Positions 46,740 through 58,150 of a stretch of 64,000 bases of DNA are shown piece by piece. The DNA comes from Paraphaeosphaeria minitans (taxonomy: Eukaryota; Ascomycota; Dothideomycetes; Pleosporales; Didymosphaeriaceae). The stretch is taken from positions 4,712,001-4,776,000 of the forward strand of contig WJXW01000002.1 of the NCBI GenBank assembly GCA_015832175.1, read 5' to 3'. Under the pieces are notes generated by a model. It searched no databases, was not told where the DNA came from, and saw only the letters and a program-made list of their open reading frames with translations. Both the position numbers and the translations under genes were made by a program. Numbering within the stretch: the first letter of the stretch is position 1; every line of letters starts with the position of its first letter.

Positions 46740-48398
46740 GCCGCGTGTGGAGTGGAGGCGCGAGACGGGATCAGCATGGGCGAATGGGGTGGACTTGGGC
46801 GCGACAATACCCCGCTCTGCTGCGAAGCGTGAAGTTTGGGAGCAATCCATCGGGCGATGAGTTGGAGATGTCCGTGGTGGTGAGACCTATGGGAGTTGGA
46901 GACGGGGCACCATTTCGCCCGGTGGGTGGAGATCAGGCCTACTCAACCCACTTGGCTTATCATGGTTCATGGGATAAGATTGTGCGGTACGTGGCCTGGA
47001 TACGCCCGAGGTGGGCCTGCATAATGGAGAGGTAAAATTGTTGAGGTGAGCGGGGTTTGTGCTGCGTGGGTGAGCACAGCCTGGTGGGCAGGTATCGACC
47101 TCTCCAACCTCTGGGGCGAGCAGTATGATATGGCAGTGTACATCATACGGAGCGTTCGCAGCAATGCAGACAAAGGACATGTGAGTACTCGCAGTCCACA
47201 TCTCAATCGCCGGTGCACAACACCAGCAGTCGCAGGAGGACCAATGGTGGTGGCTTGGCTGAAGACCTGCATAACAGTGCATTCTTACACGTGTAAGCAG
47301 TCTCCTCATAGGACCAGTCACTAGGGTCCCAAACGCAGAAAGCGTTCCTCTCGTTCGGTGTTTTCGAGTTTAGTGCCGAATCCGAAGCTCTCGTCGGAAT
47401 GCCATCCGTTTCCCTGGGCTTCGGCAGCCATGCACCACATGTCCATTGTATTGTATGCGTTCAAAATCTGCAAAATCAGCTATAAAAGTTCCAGCACGCT
47501 GCAAATACGACATTGGTATCTCGTGTACAGGCGTTAAAGAAGGGCTGCGGCACTCGCGGCTTTCTCCACTTCACAACTTAGCTCAACGTGTTTTTCTTTT
47601 GCCAGAATCCTCCGCCGGAAGGACTAAAAGGCACATGGTAAGACTTACCCGCCATATGCGGCATGGCCAGGCTCAATATCGCCCAGTGGCAGTGGTAGCA
47701 AACTTTACCCTCACGACGTGTCACAGAGGTCTCTACTGTTTAGCAATGGCGGTGACATATCGGTTCACAGGAAATGACCGATTTGTGGCGTGTAGGGACC
47801 TTCTTGTTTGAGGTGCTGATGTACTTCTTTGAGTGGGTTCTGCGGGTGCACGTTGACCTCCTGAGACGTGTCGACCGGACACCACCTTTCCTGATCAGCG
47901 AACATACCCAGCCCAGTGACGGGACTTGCTCTTCTCGAGTCTTTGTCAACTCGCGCGATTACCGCTGGACTGCTATCAGGTATTCGGACCAAAGGCTGCA
48001 CTTGTAGGGACGACACAAGATACCTCAACGATCCCATGTGACGCTTTGGAGATTGGACGTGGAGCTTTCACTCTACTACATGCCTCTCCTCGAAAGATCT
48101 GGACCCACAATGAAGCCGTAGACGACAACAGGATGTTGCCTAGCTTACCTTGGATTCACCTCGTCCGTCACAGACATCATACAATGCCACACATGGGCCT
48201 ATCGTATTCAATATCTCGGGATTTACTAATGTCCGGCTTACGTCATATACTTGCTTTTGATTCGAAATACGAATGAACTTTTGTCTATCGTTCCTCATTC
48301 ACCATCGTAGCATTAGCATTTGGCCTCTCCTTTCCCTACGGCCCCTCTGTATACTGCCTCAGCAATAATGGCACGTCCAGCGGCACCGGGAGCCCACC
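46740..48398. other. Intergenic, no supported gene
   Basis: Several overlapping frames of 70-145 codons occur on both strands, but none has a domain, a signal peptide, sensible introns or a codon pattern that favours one frame. I see no tRNA. It probably holds the distal promoter of the metallothionein and the AGM1 3' flank. Confidence 0.45.
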
Positions 48399-50362
48399 CT
48401 ACGAGCTACCCGCCTGCTTAACGAGCTCCGCAACCTTCCTCGCTAAATCCTCGGCCTCGGCCTTCGTCGCAGCCTCTGCATACACGCGCACCGCGTCCTC
48501 GGTCCCGCTCGCGCGCGCAAAACTCCGTCCCTGCCGGACCTTGCTGACCTCGACGTCAATCTGCTTCTGAAGGCCCTCAGGTGAGGTGAGTCTACGCTCA
48601 GCGTCGGTCGTCTTGAAGATGGTGCGATCGGACACGAGGACCTTGAGCAGGCGGTTGGGCAAATCGGTGTACGTGGACAGCCACTCCTGGGTGGTCCAGC
48701 TCTTGTGGGCAAGCACGACCTCGACGAGCAGCGCGTCGGAGAGGGCGTCGCCGACGGACTGGTTGATGAGGTCGATGCAGGCGCGTAGTACGGAAAGAGC
48801 CTCGGCCTGGCCGGGATTCTTGGGCTCGTACTTTGCAATGGTGTCGAGGGTGTCGGCAGAGAAGATGACGGTGCCGTGGCCGTTGGCTTCGAAGTAAACG
48901 CCAATGTCGAGCTTCTCGGCGGCGTGGTGCAGGTGCTTGACGCCGGTAGGCGTGCAGTCAACCTTGAGCTTGAGGTGCTGCTCGACGTACTGGGTTGCGG
49001 CGCCGTTGGCGTAGGCGGTCTGGACGACACCGATCTTGATGGAGTCGGCGAGGCCAGCAAGGCGGACCTGGTCGCCGAGGAAGGATGCGACAAGGGTGGC
49101 GATGCGGTCGCCGTCGAGCAGGCGGAATACGTTGGCCTGGTCCTTGAAGTAGAAGACGACGCGGTCGGCGTCGCCGTCGAGCGAGCAGCAGCGGTCGCCG
49201 GGGCCGGTCTTGGACGAGGGGGGTGCGCGCTGGTTGGTCTTGACGAAGTCGGCACCGCACTGCAAGCTTTAGCATATATAACCCAAGGTGGATGAGAACG
49301 GTCTCACGTCGACGTTGAGGCTCTCGGGCTTGATCACGTTGTCGTTGACAACGTGGATCTCGAGAGCCTCCTCCTTGGGCGGCAGGTACTTGATGAGTTC
49401 GACCAGCTTGGGCCCGCCTACGCCGTTGGCGCAGTCGATAGTCAAGCTGCCCTGTGGCCTCTTGCCCTTGAGCGCTGTTTTGAAGGCGGCACCGAACTTC
49501 TCGTAGTACCCCTTTTCGCTGGGGGTGCCATAGGCGTCCTTGGTACCCTCAGTGTTGAGGCAGCGCACCATGTAGTGTAGCTGCGGCGTGGTCAAAAAGC
49601 CGTAGTCCTTGACCTCAGCGCCCGCGGCCTTGAGCCCGTCCTGCACGCAGCCCAGTAGCCGAGCGCCCGATGCGCGTGTGTCCCTGGCGACAACGACGCG
49701 GGCGGGTGCGTCGAGGTCGATCTTGTACTTCGATGCGATCTCGTTGTAGTACTGTAGCACTTCGTCGCCGTTGGCCTTGTTGGCCATGTCGGTGCTGAGA
49801 ACCTCCCACTCCTCCTGCAGCATGTTGCCCTGCCCGGATTAGCTGTGCGTCTTGCAGCATGTCGCCCTGACATCATCAGCCATGCGATGAGCGTGTGCAC
49901 CCACCAGCGGCTCGACCAGCTTCACGCCGTTGTCTTCGGGCGGGTTGTGCGACGCCGTGATCATAACACCGATCCATTTTCCCTTTAGGGAGCGCGACCG
50001 CAGCGCGGCTACCAGACCCACGCGCGTGAGCACCGAGTCGAGGACGTCGCTGCATCCGTAAGTCTGGGTTCACGTTTTGTTCGTCCGAGGCGGTGTGATG
50101 TGGGAGCGGCCGGGCGAGAGCAGCGTGGTGTATTACACATTGAGCCCATGGCAAGCGGGGTCGAGATGCTTCCCAACAGCAATGCCAAACGCGCCAACAT
50201 CAGGCCAGATGTGCAGACTCACGCCTTTGTCCTGAACTGTTCTCCGTCAGCGCATCCTGGAACCACTCAATCGCGCAGACCTACTCCAGCAGTCCCATAT
50301 ATGTACTTCAGGCCCTCGGGCGCGGGGTGCTTCTGCACAGCGTCGACAATGGCCTTCGACAT
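48399..50362 (-). CDS. AGM1: Phosphoacetylglucosamine mutase
   Basis: Five exons: 50285-50362, 50223-50236 (14 nt), 49905-50049, 49308-49829 and 48399-49259. Introns are 48, 173, 75 and 48 nt, and all junctions keep frame. The product is 539 aa. It interconverts GlcNAc-6-P and GlcNAc-1-P on the way to UDP-GlcNAc for chitin, N-glycans and GPI anchors, in the cytosol. Motifs: [19 protein letters not shown] at the start; the phospho-Ser loop [14 protein letters not shown] with Ser64; the Mg-binding DGDADR (Asp281, 283, 285); the sugar-binding EANGHGT; and the C-terminal phosphate-binding [15 protein letters not shown]. Length and motif spacing match fungal AGM1/PCM1. The frame is intact and the gene is expected to be essential. 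A CTACAC...CAG stretch just before the ATG may mark a 5' UTR intron. Confidence 0.93.
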
Positions 50363-51393
50363 GATGTGGACCTGGGAAGTGTAGCGTAAACAAAATATTC
50401 GGCAATTGGAGGATGAAGAGATTAAAAAGGCGAGTATGCCGTAGAAGAAAGAAACAAAGCTGGTCTGACGAGATAAGAGAGAAAACAGGCGGGGAAAGTA
50501 GCTCGCGCTTGTCCACCAGGACCCCGCTGAGCCTCAATCTCACGGCAACCCGCCGCCCAATCATGTGAGTTTAGGGCCACACCACGTGCTGACGTAACTG
50601 AGAGCCGTGCGGTAGAGTAAGGATTAGGGTAGCGAGCGACTATGGGTAGTGAGCGGGAAATATAGGACGACATCTATGAATAGAAATAATACAACTTAGT
50701 TAATCCGCAATAGGGGTGTCGACTCGTCTATACTGAAAGCCACCAAGCGTGGGAAGGCAATGCGTTTGGGAACTCTGGGAATCCGCAGTGGAGAGATCCA
50801 CTCTGTTTGGACAGAATCTGTATCACGTAGTAGTGGTGCTTTTATTACATCATCGGCTGTATTGGTGGCGAGTTTTTCGTAAGACATCTCAACGCGTCTG
50901 TCCTCGAAGAGATGCATTGAACAGCGAGCATCACCTCGAATGAGATGGAATATGTATGCAGGGCTATATGAACGCCGGAAACAGACTATGAGGACACTGT
51001 ACAGGAAGATCCCACGAGCCTTGCACTGCCCTAGTATGTTTCGGTTACAAGGATACATCAGCTGCTAGGGCTTCCAGTGTATCGATATCCTAGCTTTGTC
51101 ATGCTTCCCAGATGAACAATCATCCAACACTATAGTGGGGTCCTGACAATGCACCCGTTTACCGTGAGCTGACCTAGCCAAAGCCTAGGGCGTCTCCTGC
51201 CTAAATCATCCGCTGTCTCTGTGAAGAGCCGAGCTATGGCGACTTTAGTTGTACAGCATGTGTGAGAAGAGCTTTCCAAAACTATGCGGCGGCACAGTTC
51301 CTGCAGGGGGAGAACAGATAAGAGACGATGAAAGCCGGACGTGGTGCAGAGGGCAAAACAGGTAACGAAATGGACTTCACTATTCCCATCTGC
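50363..51393. other. Intergenic, AGM1 promoter side
   Basis: Region upstream of AGM1. It includes CACGTG at about 50584 followed by TGACGTAA. A 120-codon minus-strand frame (50696-51058) contains an ATG opening 63 residues ending STPLLRIN. I cannot recognise it, and it has no supporting features. Nothing else is seen. Confidence 0.4.
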
Positions 51394-51987
51394 TCAGTTG
51401 AACCAATTCACACCCCGGATACAGTGATCGCAAAGGTAACCCGTTACAAGCGCATAAAACCCCTTGTGCAGCGTGTCAATCACCTGCTCGTTGATCGGCC
51501 ATGTCCACGGCAACGCGCTTGTCCCCGCGGTATTCTCCACTACCTGATCCATCATGATCCGGATCCCGGTGTGCATAAAGCTCGCGAAAGGTCCAATAAT
51601 GCCATAGTAAGAAAGAACTCCGCGAACAGCGCCGGCTATCATGCCCATACCATGGTGGTGGATGTTGTTCAGCAAGTCGATGTGGCGGTCGTAAAAGTCG
51701 GGGGTTACATGAAAGTGATTTCCGATGGTACGCGCGGGTACGTAAGATGCGGGTCGGTGAGTAATGAATTGCTCGAGCCAATTTGTGCCGCCCATTGCAA
51801 AGGCGCCGATGAAGCCAGCTCCGATACCAATGGCGACGGCGGAGCCGAAACCGACTTTTGGGAAGGCGGGGAACGAAGATTTGGCGTCGGGATATGCTAG
51901 AGATAGGAATCAATATCATGATGGTGGAATGGGCGTCGTAGTCGATTACTTACACAAAGTGCCGGTGACGGTGTGGTGCTGAGGCAT
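51394..51987 (-). CDS. Conserved-looking membrane protein of unknown function, 178 aa
   Basis: Two exons, 51954-51987 and 51394-51896. The 57-nt intron (GTAAGT ... CTCTAG) joins TL to SYPDAK in frame. Residues about 26-46 (VGFGSAVAIGIGAGFIGAFAM) form a Gly-rich hydrophobic segment. A second is around GMIAGAVRGVLSYYGIIGPF, and a third weaker one is near GFYALVTGYLCDH. There are His-rich patches (NHFHVTP, NIHHHGMG). There is no cleavable signal peptide. The single consistent frame and clean intron argue for a real gene, but I do not recognise the family. An organelle membrane protein would fit the Gly-zipper-like helix; that is a guess. Confidence 0.68.
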
Positions 51988-52749
51988 GGCGATAGCGATG
52001 GGATAGGATGTAAGCTACAACGTCGGTTTTTTGGACAATGTAATAAAGTGCGTGGCGATGCCATGACGTTAAAATACAGACGTGCATGGTGCGCAAACGC
52101 GTGCCGTAGGCATGCGATCAACCTGACGTCACAGATAGCACTCCCATTTCTCGTAAGATGGTGAAGATCACAGGGAGATACCGAACATAATGTAATATCG
52201 TTTTATTTATTTGCACGTAGATGACAGATTAGTTTAAACCTTGCTACTCTTCCAACTCTTGGTTTACACAGATCTTAGATTCTCAGCATTCGTGAGCGCG
52301 AACGCTACAGTGCTCACCCTAGAAGAGTGCCGCAGATTGTCCTGCAACGTCTGGCTCCTACTGTGCCGGCGTTGGCTATCAACATCAGCACCGCCTCAAG
52401 TGGACGTTTCACAAGTGGCGGCGGCAAATATTGGTCTTCAACGCACGCTCTGCCACATATAGTTATGCATCAAACCTACCTCGCTGCAGGCTACTATCTT
52501 TGGAGAAATAGACTCGATCGATTGATGAACTGAGTTTGCTACCTAGGATTTGTAAATAGTTGTTCAGCATTGCTCAAGTTACTACAACAGAAAACGCGGT
52601 GGTAAGTGTTTGTCAACTTGTTAGGTTAGGTACCGGTATCCTGGCCCCAACACGGACCGTGTGGCAGGGTCACAACGCTAAGCGTGACTTGTTGGGTTGC
52701 AGCCGCTATTATCAGTCAGCCTCTCGTCTCTACCAATGTTAAGCGGGTT
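51988..52749. other. Intergenic, no supported gene
   Basis: Upstream of the membrane-protein gene. Short frames of 60-75 codons occur on the + strand around 52241-52533 without motifs. I see nothing else. Confidence 0.4.
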
Positions 52750-53110
52750 TGTCATGAGGGTACCAGCGATGCGTCCATCTAGTCGTTGTCTCTCCGCTGC
52801 AATGTCTGCAACAACAGTCTCCGGGGCTTTTTCGTTGGTCACGTCTACGTAATGGTAGACCAATTCACTTCCGAATTCGTGCTTCATTCGTTCGGCAGAC
52901 TCCTTGAACGCTGGGTCTGGCTGTTCCGTCGATCGAGACAGTGGACATTCCTCTTGTTAGTTGTGCCGTCGTCTGAACGCCTCTCGGCAATACTCACCCC
53001 TTCCGCCAGCCTCGACGACACCTTCTGCCATTGACAGCCCTAATCCGCGACCACCACCTGTGTCTGGTAAACATCGATTATAAAGGCAGTGGTCATAATC
53101 TGCAATGGGG
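52750..53110 (-). pseudogene. Short-chain dehydrogenase/reductase relic
   Basis: On the minus strand, TGGGRGLGLSMAEGVVEAGG (53000-53063) is the Rossmann TGxxxGxG motif of an SDR. It is followed by a possible intron start (GTGAGT), then PDPAFKESAERMKHEFG and LVYHYVDVTNEKA ... RLDGRIAG in another frame, ending near 52762. The N-terminal strand before TGGG is damaged, and the frame shifts between the CLD and PDPAF blocks. Everything after IAG (including the Ser-Tyr-Lys catalytic region) is missing. It is therefore a truncated, decayed copy of an NAD(P)-dependent oxidoreductase gene. Confidence 0.7.
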
Positions 53111-53823
53111 GAACCACGGTAGGCTTCACAAGAAGATTATTCCCTGCAAAGGATTCGAGCTAGACTCCCGCACCACCGGGTAGACTGTACAGTGAAGTGG
53201 TCATAGCTACTAGCGGTGCTCCTTCCAAGGCATTAACAGTACTTTTGAGAGTCGGGCCCGCGTGTATATTCTACTTTCGGGTTAAGCTACATGAGATACC
53301 AACGTACTTCCCTCAATACTGTCAGAGAAGAAGGCTCAGCGGAGTGCGCGTATATATTCCTCCAGGTGTTTTCACGCATGGAAATGGAGAATCCCAATGC
53401 TTGGAGGCCGCAGGATCAATATAGTTTGTGTGAAGCCGGCGTCGGCACGGGTCTCTGTGCGCCATTAAAGCATGCTTATGGAGAAGGATGCGGGGGCGGA
53501 TGCGGGATGACGCCGGGACAAGCCTTAGATTTGCAATAACGGAGATTGTTCATTCTCCGATTGCATTCTGAGTGAGAGGCGACACTGATAGCAGCAGGTG
53601 CCTCTTTATTTTATTGCTCAGTTCTCAGTGGAAAAAAATATTCCTTTTCGTAGCTGGCAACAGGGCTATATTGTGATGAAACAGGAACGAATGGAAACCC
53701 GCAGCACTTCCTTTGAGGAAGTACATTCAGCCGATGTATGTCCCCTCAACAATTTTACTTAGTGTTAACGATAAGTTGCTGAAAGAATCTACATGTGGCG
53801 CAACGTGTCTTATCGTTCTTTGA

Positions 53824-53837
53824 ACGTCACGTGACGT
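53824..53837. promoter_or_regulatory. 14-bp perfect palindrome ACGTCACGTGACGT
   Basis: It combines a CACGTG core with two TGACGT/ACGTCA half-sites, the targets of bHLH and bZIP-type regulators in fungi. It lies about 25-38 bp upstream of a TATAAATA at about 53862 on the + strand. Confidence 0.5.
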
Positions 53838-54799
53838 CTTCATCCCCAACGTGTGCAACCACTATAAATACTTCGGACACGGTGGGCAAGAAAGCCGCTT
53901 TTGCTACCAATTCTCCCACTTGCGTAGATGAAGCTTCTGTAACAGTCCCTGCAATTCCATGATCCAGAGCGCTACTGCGGCGTATCAGCCAGCCTTCGAA
54001 ATGCAACGCTTGCTCCAGTTACTTGGGGCGGCGACCTTAGTACAAGATTGTGGCCGCTACGTAATGATGAAGTTGCGGTGTGACGTGAAGCACTACGTCA
54101 ATAAGCTGCACCATATTATGCCACCCTCAGCTAGTGCTTACAGGAACAGTTCTCTATACATATTAACATGCCTATGCATCTACCCACTGGTGTGCCAATC
54201 GCGTATCTTCTAAAACATATAAGAATAGGCGGTAGCTATGTAAGATACAGCATATATAGGATATTCGTGAATACATTCATAATTAAGAGAAAGGAGATAC
54301 TGAAGCAATACAAAATAAGGCTAAGTAGGCCATATTAGCAAATCAGTTGGAACGAGTGCATTGAGGTCAGGTCCGCACAATCGAGCAGGGGCCACAGCAC
54401 TTATCGCACTAGCCCAGGGGTCAAACCAACAGAATAGAGTTAACAGAGATCAACATAGAAGTCATCATCAATTAATACACAATCACCACCCATCATCACA
54501 CCCTATTGCATACGAGCAGCTTATCTAACAGCTAAATTCCCTTAGTTGGTGCTTTAATTAATCCGTCTGCAGCTTACGATAAACACGTTAATTACCGTAA
54601 TACACGTATATGTATGCATGTTCGGTACAAACCTACGAATTGGTAATCTATAGGGCATCTGGACCGTCTCTTATGCATACATCCTTATTTTTGTTCAAAG
54701 CCAACCCTGCACCCTATCATCAGACAGTAGCATCGGCACGTCCGAGCAGCTCAGTTCTCGTATTGCTTAAAACAGGAACACGTCCCTTGGAAGAAATGA

Positions 54800-54808
54800 T
54801 ATATAAAG
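54800..54808 (+). promoter_or_regulatory. TATA box of the small secreted protein gene
   Basis: TATATAAAG in + orientation, about 120 nt upstream of the ATG at 54929. A C-rich leader and AACATG context follow. Confidence 0.55.
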
Positions 54809-54928
54809 TGCATGGAATCTCAGGTTTTTAATTCTGCATCAGTTCCAGCATCTAAACAGTGCAACATCCAGTCAGCTCTCTGATTAACTTATTCACCAAC
54901 CCCACTTTACCATCAAAACACCGTCAAC

Positions 54929-55260
54929 ATGCGTTTCGCTATCGCCATTTTCACCCTTATCGCTGCCACTGTGGCTAGTCCTGCACCAGCTGCTGTTCTC
55001 GATCCAGCTCCTTCTGTTGGCTCGTCTTGCAGCTGTGGTACCCGTAAGTCTCTTTCTCCAACTGAATTTCCCCCAAGACTAGCGCATTCTCTCGTTCTCG
55101 CCAAGGTATTGCGGCCTAGCTTGATGGCCATTGCTAATTGCGATCTATCACAGCACCCAATATCGTCTACAGCGAATGCTTCTCGACCCCTGATGGCTCG
55201 ACTGTGCTCTACCTCTGCGAATCGTCATGCACTTGGCAGTCAATCGGTACCGGATGCTAG
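54929..55260 (+). CDS. Small secreted cysteine-rich protein, effector-like, 73 aa
   Basis: Two exons, 54929-55043 and 55154-55260. The 110-nt intron has a GTAAGT donor, TGCTAAT branch site and CACAG acceptor. The join reads SCSCGTPPNIVYSECF and stops at 55258-55260. Residues 1-17 (MRFAIAIFTLIAATVAS) are a clear signal peptide, followed by a Pro/Ala-rich stretch. The rest carries six Cys (34, 36, 47, 60, 64, 73), enough for three disulfides. There is no known domain. Size, secretion and Cys content are those of fungal effector candidates or small antimicrobial/surface proteins; which one cannot be told. If the intron is ignored the frame reads on to 55303 and loses the Cys pattern. It lies 180 bp from a RIP-affected helicase relic. 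Confidence 0.78.
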
Positions 55261-55439
55261 ACGGATCGCAAAGGTCGAATTTCGAGAGGGACAGGAGAGC
55301 TAATGTGGTGGTACAGAATTTCATTAAAGCAGTCTCGGATGCATACAGTACGTGGAATTAGTGTTAGGCGACACAGGGTTCAGCAACTACGTACTGTGGA
55401 CCATTCGGTCATTAATATCTGCAGAAATTAAATTGCAAA

Positions 55440-56650
55440 GTAGTCGTGATCCATTGCAGGCTTGCACATAATTCTTCTTAAGAGCCTCTTCTGGCACATT
55501 CCGGTCCATCATCTCCTAAAAGCAGTCGAACGCTTACTATACGCCCTTCCTCTTTGTCTCTCTTTCTACTGCTACCACTTCTACCTCTTTTACTACCTCT
55601 TCTCCACTACTACCCTCTTGCTCCTACTCTATCTCCTCGCCTATCTATTTATTAGTCTCCTCTCTCCTCTCTTTATCTGTCTCCTCTCCCCTGCAAATAT
55701 CACACTTCTCTTCTCCCTCCTTGCACCCTACCCGCTCCACCTCGCTCCTATCCAAATACCCACCTAACACCGCACGTCTGCACTGCTGCCCCTCAATTTC
55801 GCCTACTAATGCCTGCACTAATACATGCTCTTTTTTTTCCTACTTATCCTTAGCCGCTCGTTGTGCCCTCTTGTATAATTATTACCGCCTCACTCTACGC
55901 CCTATCTTATCCTGCCTAGCCACTCTCCTGCGCATAATCCAACACAGAAAATAGATAATTAATGTCAATAATACACTAGATGTTAGGGATGTTAACGCCT
56001 ATACCTAATACGCTTATTACTATAATTATCTACCTACTACCTAATATAAACGCCTCTAACATGCTTACCTTAGTAATAGCGTTATAGTAATATATATAGC
56101 ATTCTAACTACTGCGCTAGCTCTTAGACCTTATGGACTAAATTACTATATACTACTACCTTACCCCGTTTATACCTTTACAGTTTTTATTAAACCACGCC
56201 TAATACTATCTCCTCTACCTTATACTTCTTTACTGCCCTATCTACTTTTATTACCTAGTACGCCACGTTCGTTTACGCCGTCTTAGCCTAAAACACCTTA
56301 ACCTAGTTAGTATTAAAATATATTTACTAGAATAATTTGTCCTCTTTACTAAATAGTAACGTTGTGGTTAATAATACTATCTATATCTTAGTGGCCACTA
56401 ACTTGCCTAGCTACTACATCTAGTTATAGAATATATTCTGCCAGTTTAATATAACATAGTACTTATTAACTATAATCTAGTCTAACTACTATATTATTTA
56501 TAAATAGTTTATAAACGTTGCAAATTCCTATATAACTATAAACTGAGGTATTCCTAACACTATAGTAGCTATATTTGTTATGGGCTATGCCCTAATATAT
56601 ATCCTTATTCTACACGCTTTAACCTTAGGCTTATTAGGTCCTTTAGATCT
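55440..56650 (-). pseudogene. RecQ-type (telomere-linked-like) helicase relic, C-terminal half
   Basis: The minus strand reads RecQ helicase motifs from about 56640 down. These are IVLGIPQF ... EFATFINYLQ, a damaged DECH box (near 56447-56475), KLVATKIQIVLLTTTL (motif III), GKVVVYSN (motif IV) and the motif V-VI block ending VLDYAQESG near 55905. A Cys-bearing tail follows (CRRAVLGGYLDR, CDICRG) down to about 55450. One frameshift lies near 55840. RIP-type stops are dense beyond 55950 but few inside, where the + strand is pyrimidine-rich. This arrangement matches the subtelomeric RecQ-like genes of Pezizomycotina. The N-terminal half is not adjacent; a gag relic begins instead at about 57 kb. 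Confidence 0.72.
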
Positions 56651-56999
56651 AATCTTCTAACCCTAGATATATAAGTTTAGTAGTAGAAGCTTAACTTCTA
56701 CTCTTTATAAATTTATAAAAGTATTATGTTTAGTAATTTAGCTTATTAAGTATTAAGCCTTTTATATTAAATTTATTACTTCGTTCTACTATAGGGTAGA
56801 ACGTTTTTATCACCTACTAACGTTACTAAGTAACACTTATAAACTAAAAATTTAGAACTAAAAGCTTCTACTAAAACTTTTAATTTAAGGATAAATAAGT
56901 ATATATAATAAGGGTATTACTTATAGTAAAACGTAGAATAAAATAATAAAAGGATTATTTACCTCTTTAACTTACAGCTTAAGGCCCTAGGAGTAGAGG

Positions 57000-58150
57000 T
57001 AATAGATACGTAATAGTTCCTTATAGAAGTATAGACCCTAATCTATTATAAAGATAGTTTTTGGACGTAGGGACATAACCTTTAGAAGGGCGCAGAGATA
57101 GCGCCTAAGGCGTTATAAGACTTCTATATAGTAACTAGAAGTACTGCCACTAACCCTATAATTTAGTAGTAATTAGCCCTACGAGAGAAATTGCTTATAG
57201 AAATAGTAATAAAGCGCGAACAAAGTTACTACTTAAAAATTATAGACCTAGCCTATTTTAATAGTAATTAAAAGGATTATTACTAGTTTAAGATAATTAT
57301 GTAATATAAGTTATTAGAGGATAGACACCTCCTTAAGAGTATACCTAGATAAATTATAAGTTAATTATCTAGAAGAGCTTCTATAATAGGCCTTACCTAT
57401 TTAGAGAAACACGCTAACTACTCTAAAATAGAATTTTAGGACATTTTAGGCTAGAACTTTCTAAATTACTTTGCTAAAGAGGTAGCGCGTAATCGCCTCT
57501 TTCTAATAAAATAGGGTATATAGAAACTTTAGAACTTTAACCTAGATTTTAATAACTACGCAATAGAAGTAGAAGAAAGTAATAATTATAGAGTGAAGAG
57601 TATTTACCTCTTCGCCCTTATAGTAGAACTGTAGAATAGACTAGTAATAGTTAATATTAATTCTACCTAGAGCCTCTTAGAGCTCTAGTAAAAGGTAGGA
57701 AAAATTAAAGAGAACCTATTTTAAAATAAAACTTACTAACTAGTCTAGATAGTAAATAAAGTATAGTTAGATAAAATAGACTAGGAGCCTATAAAAGCTA
57801 GCACTAGGAGGCCGAACTACTAGCTAAATTATAACTAACAAAGCCCTACTAAGAAGAAAAATAGTAAAATACACTAGATATAATAACGCGCGTCCTAGGT
57901 CTCTAAAGCTAAGTTAGAAAAGTGTTAGAGGGATAACGCCTACTTCTATTATAGAAAAACTAGGCACTATATAGAATAGTATAAGCTTCTCCTAGCTAAT
58001 AAGCCTACTCTAGCCTACTTAGTAAAGGCGCGCTAAAGGAGTAACGCCTTAGAAGTTAACTCTAATAACTTTATTAGTTTAGAAAACTAGGCCCTCCTAG
58101 TAATAGTTACCCCTAAGAGAAGTATATAGGAAATAATTAGTATAGTTTTA
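57000..58150 (+). pseudogene. Retrotransposon gag relic with zinc knuckle
   Basis: The + strand reads a gag-like protein through stops. It is charged and helix-rich, ending with a CX2CX4HX4C-type knuckle (from KCxRDNAYFYY to HYIEQYK, near 57918-57985, two positions damaged). No protease or RT follows. At 58253-58258 a run of G precedes TGTGCCGC and could be a polypurine tract and LTR start, but I found no matching LTR upstream. It interrupts the helicase relic on its left. Confidence 0.55.

Larger units (their letters stand above)
53111..54928. other. Intergenic, upstream region of the small secreted protein
   Basis: No supported gene. A promoter-like set lies at 53824-53930: a 14-bp palindrome, TATAAATA at about 53862, and an ATG at 53928 that opens MKLL and meets a stop at once. 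It could belong to a dead small gene or to a transcript I cannot see. The 53.1-53.6 kb frames lack motifs. Confidence 0.4.

Noticed and set aside
48443..49255. 270-codon Ser/Pro/Arg-rich frame antiparallel-shifted within AGM1
   Set aside because: Low-complexity shadow caused by GC-biased codons of AGM1.
50285..50362. Apparent frameshift in AGM1 exon 1
   Set aside because: On recounting, the run reads CACCCCGCG and the frame runs cleanly into [11 protein letters not shown]; the exon is 78 nt and intact.
55462..55767. 101-codon hydrophobic + strand frame, possible membrane protein
   Set aside because: It is the complement of the purine-rich C-terminal tail of the minus-strand RecQ relic.
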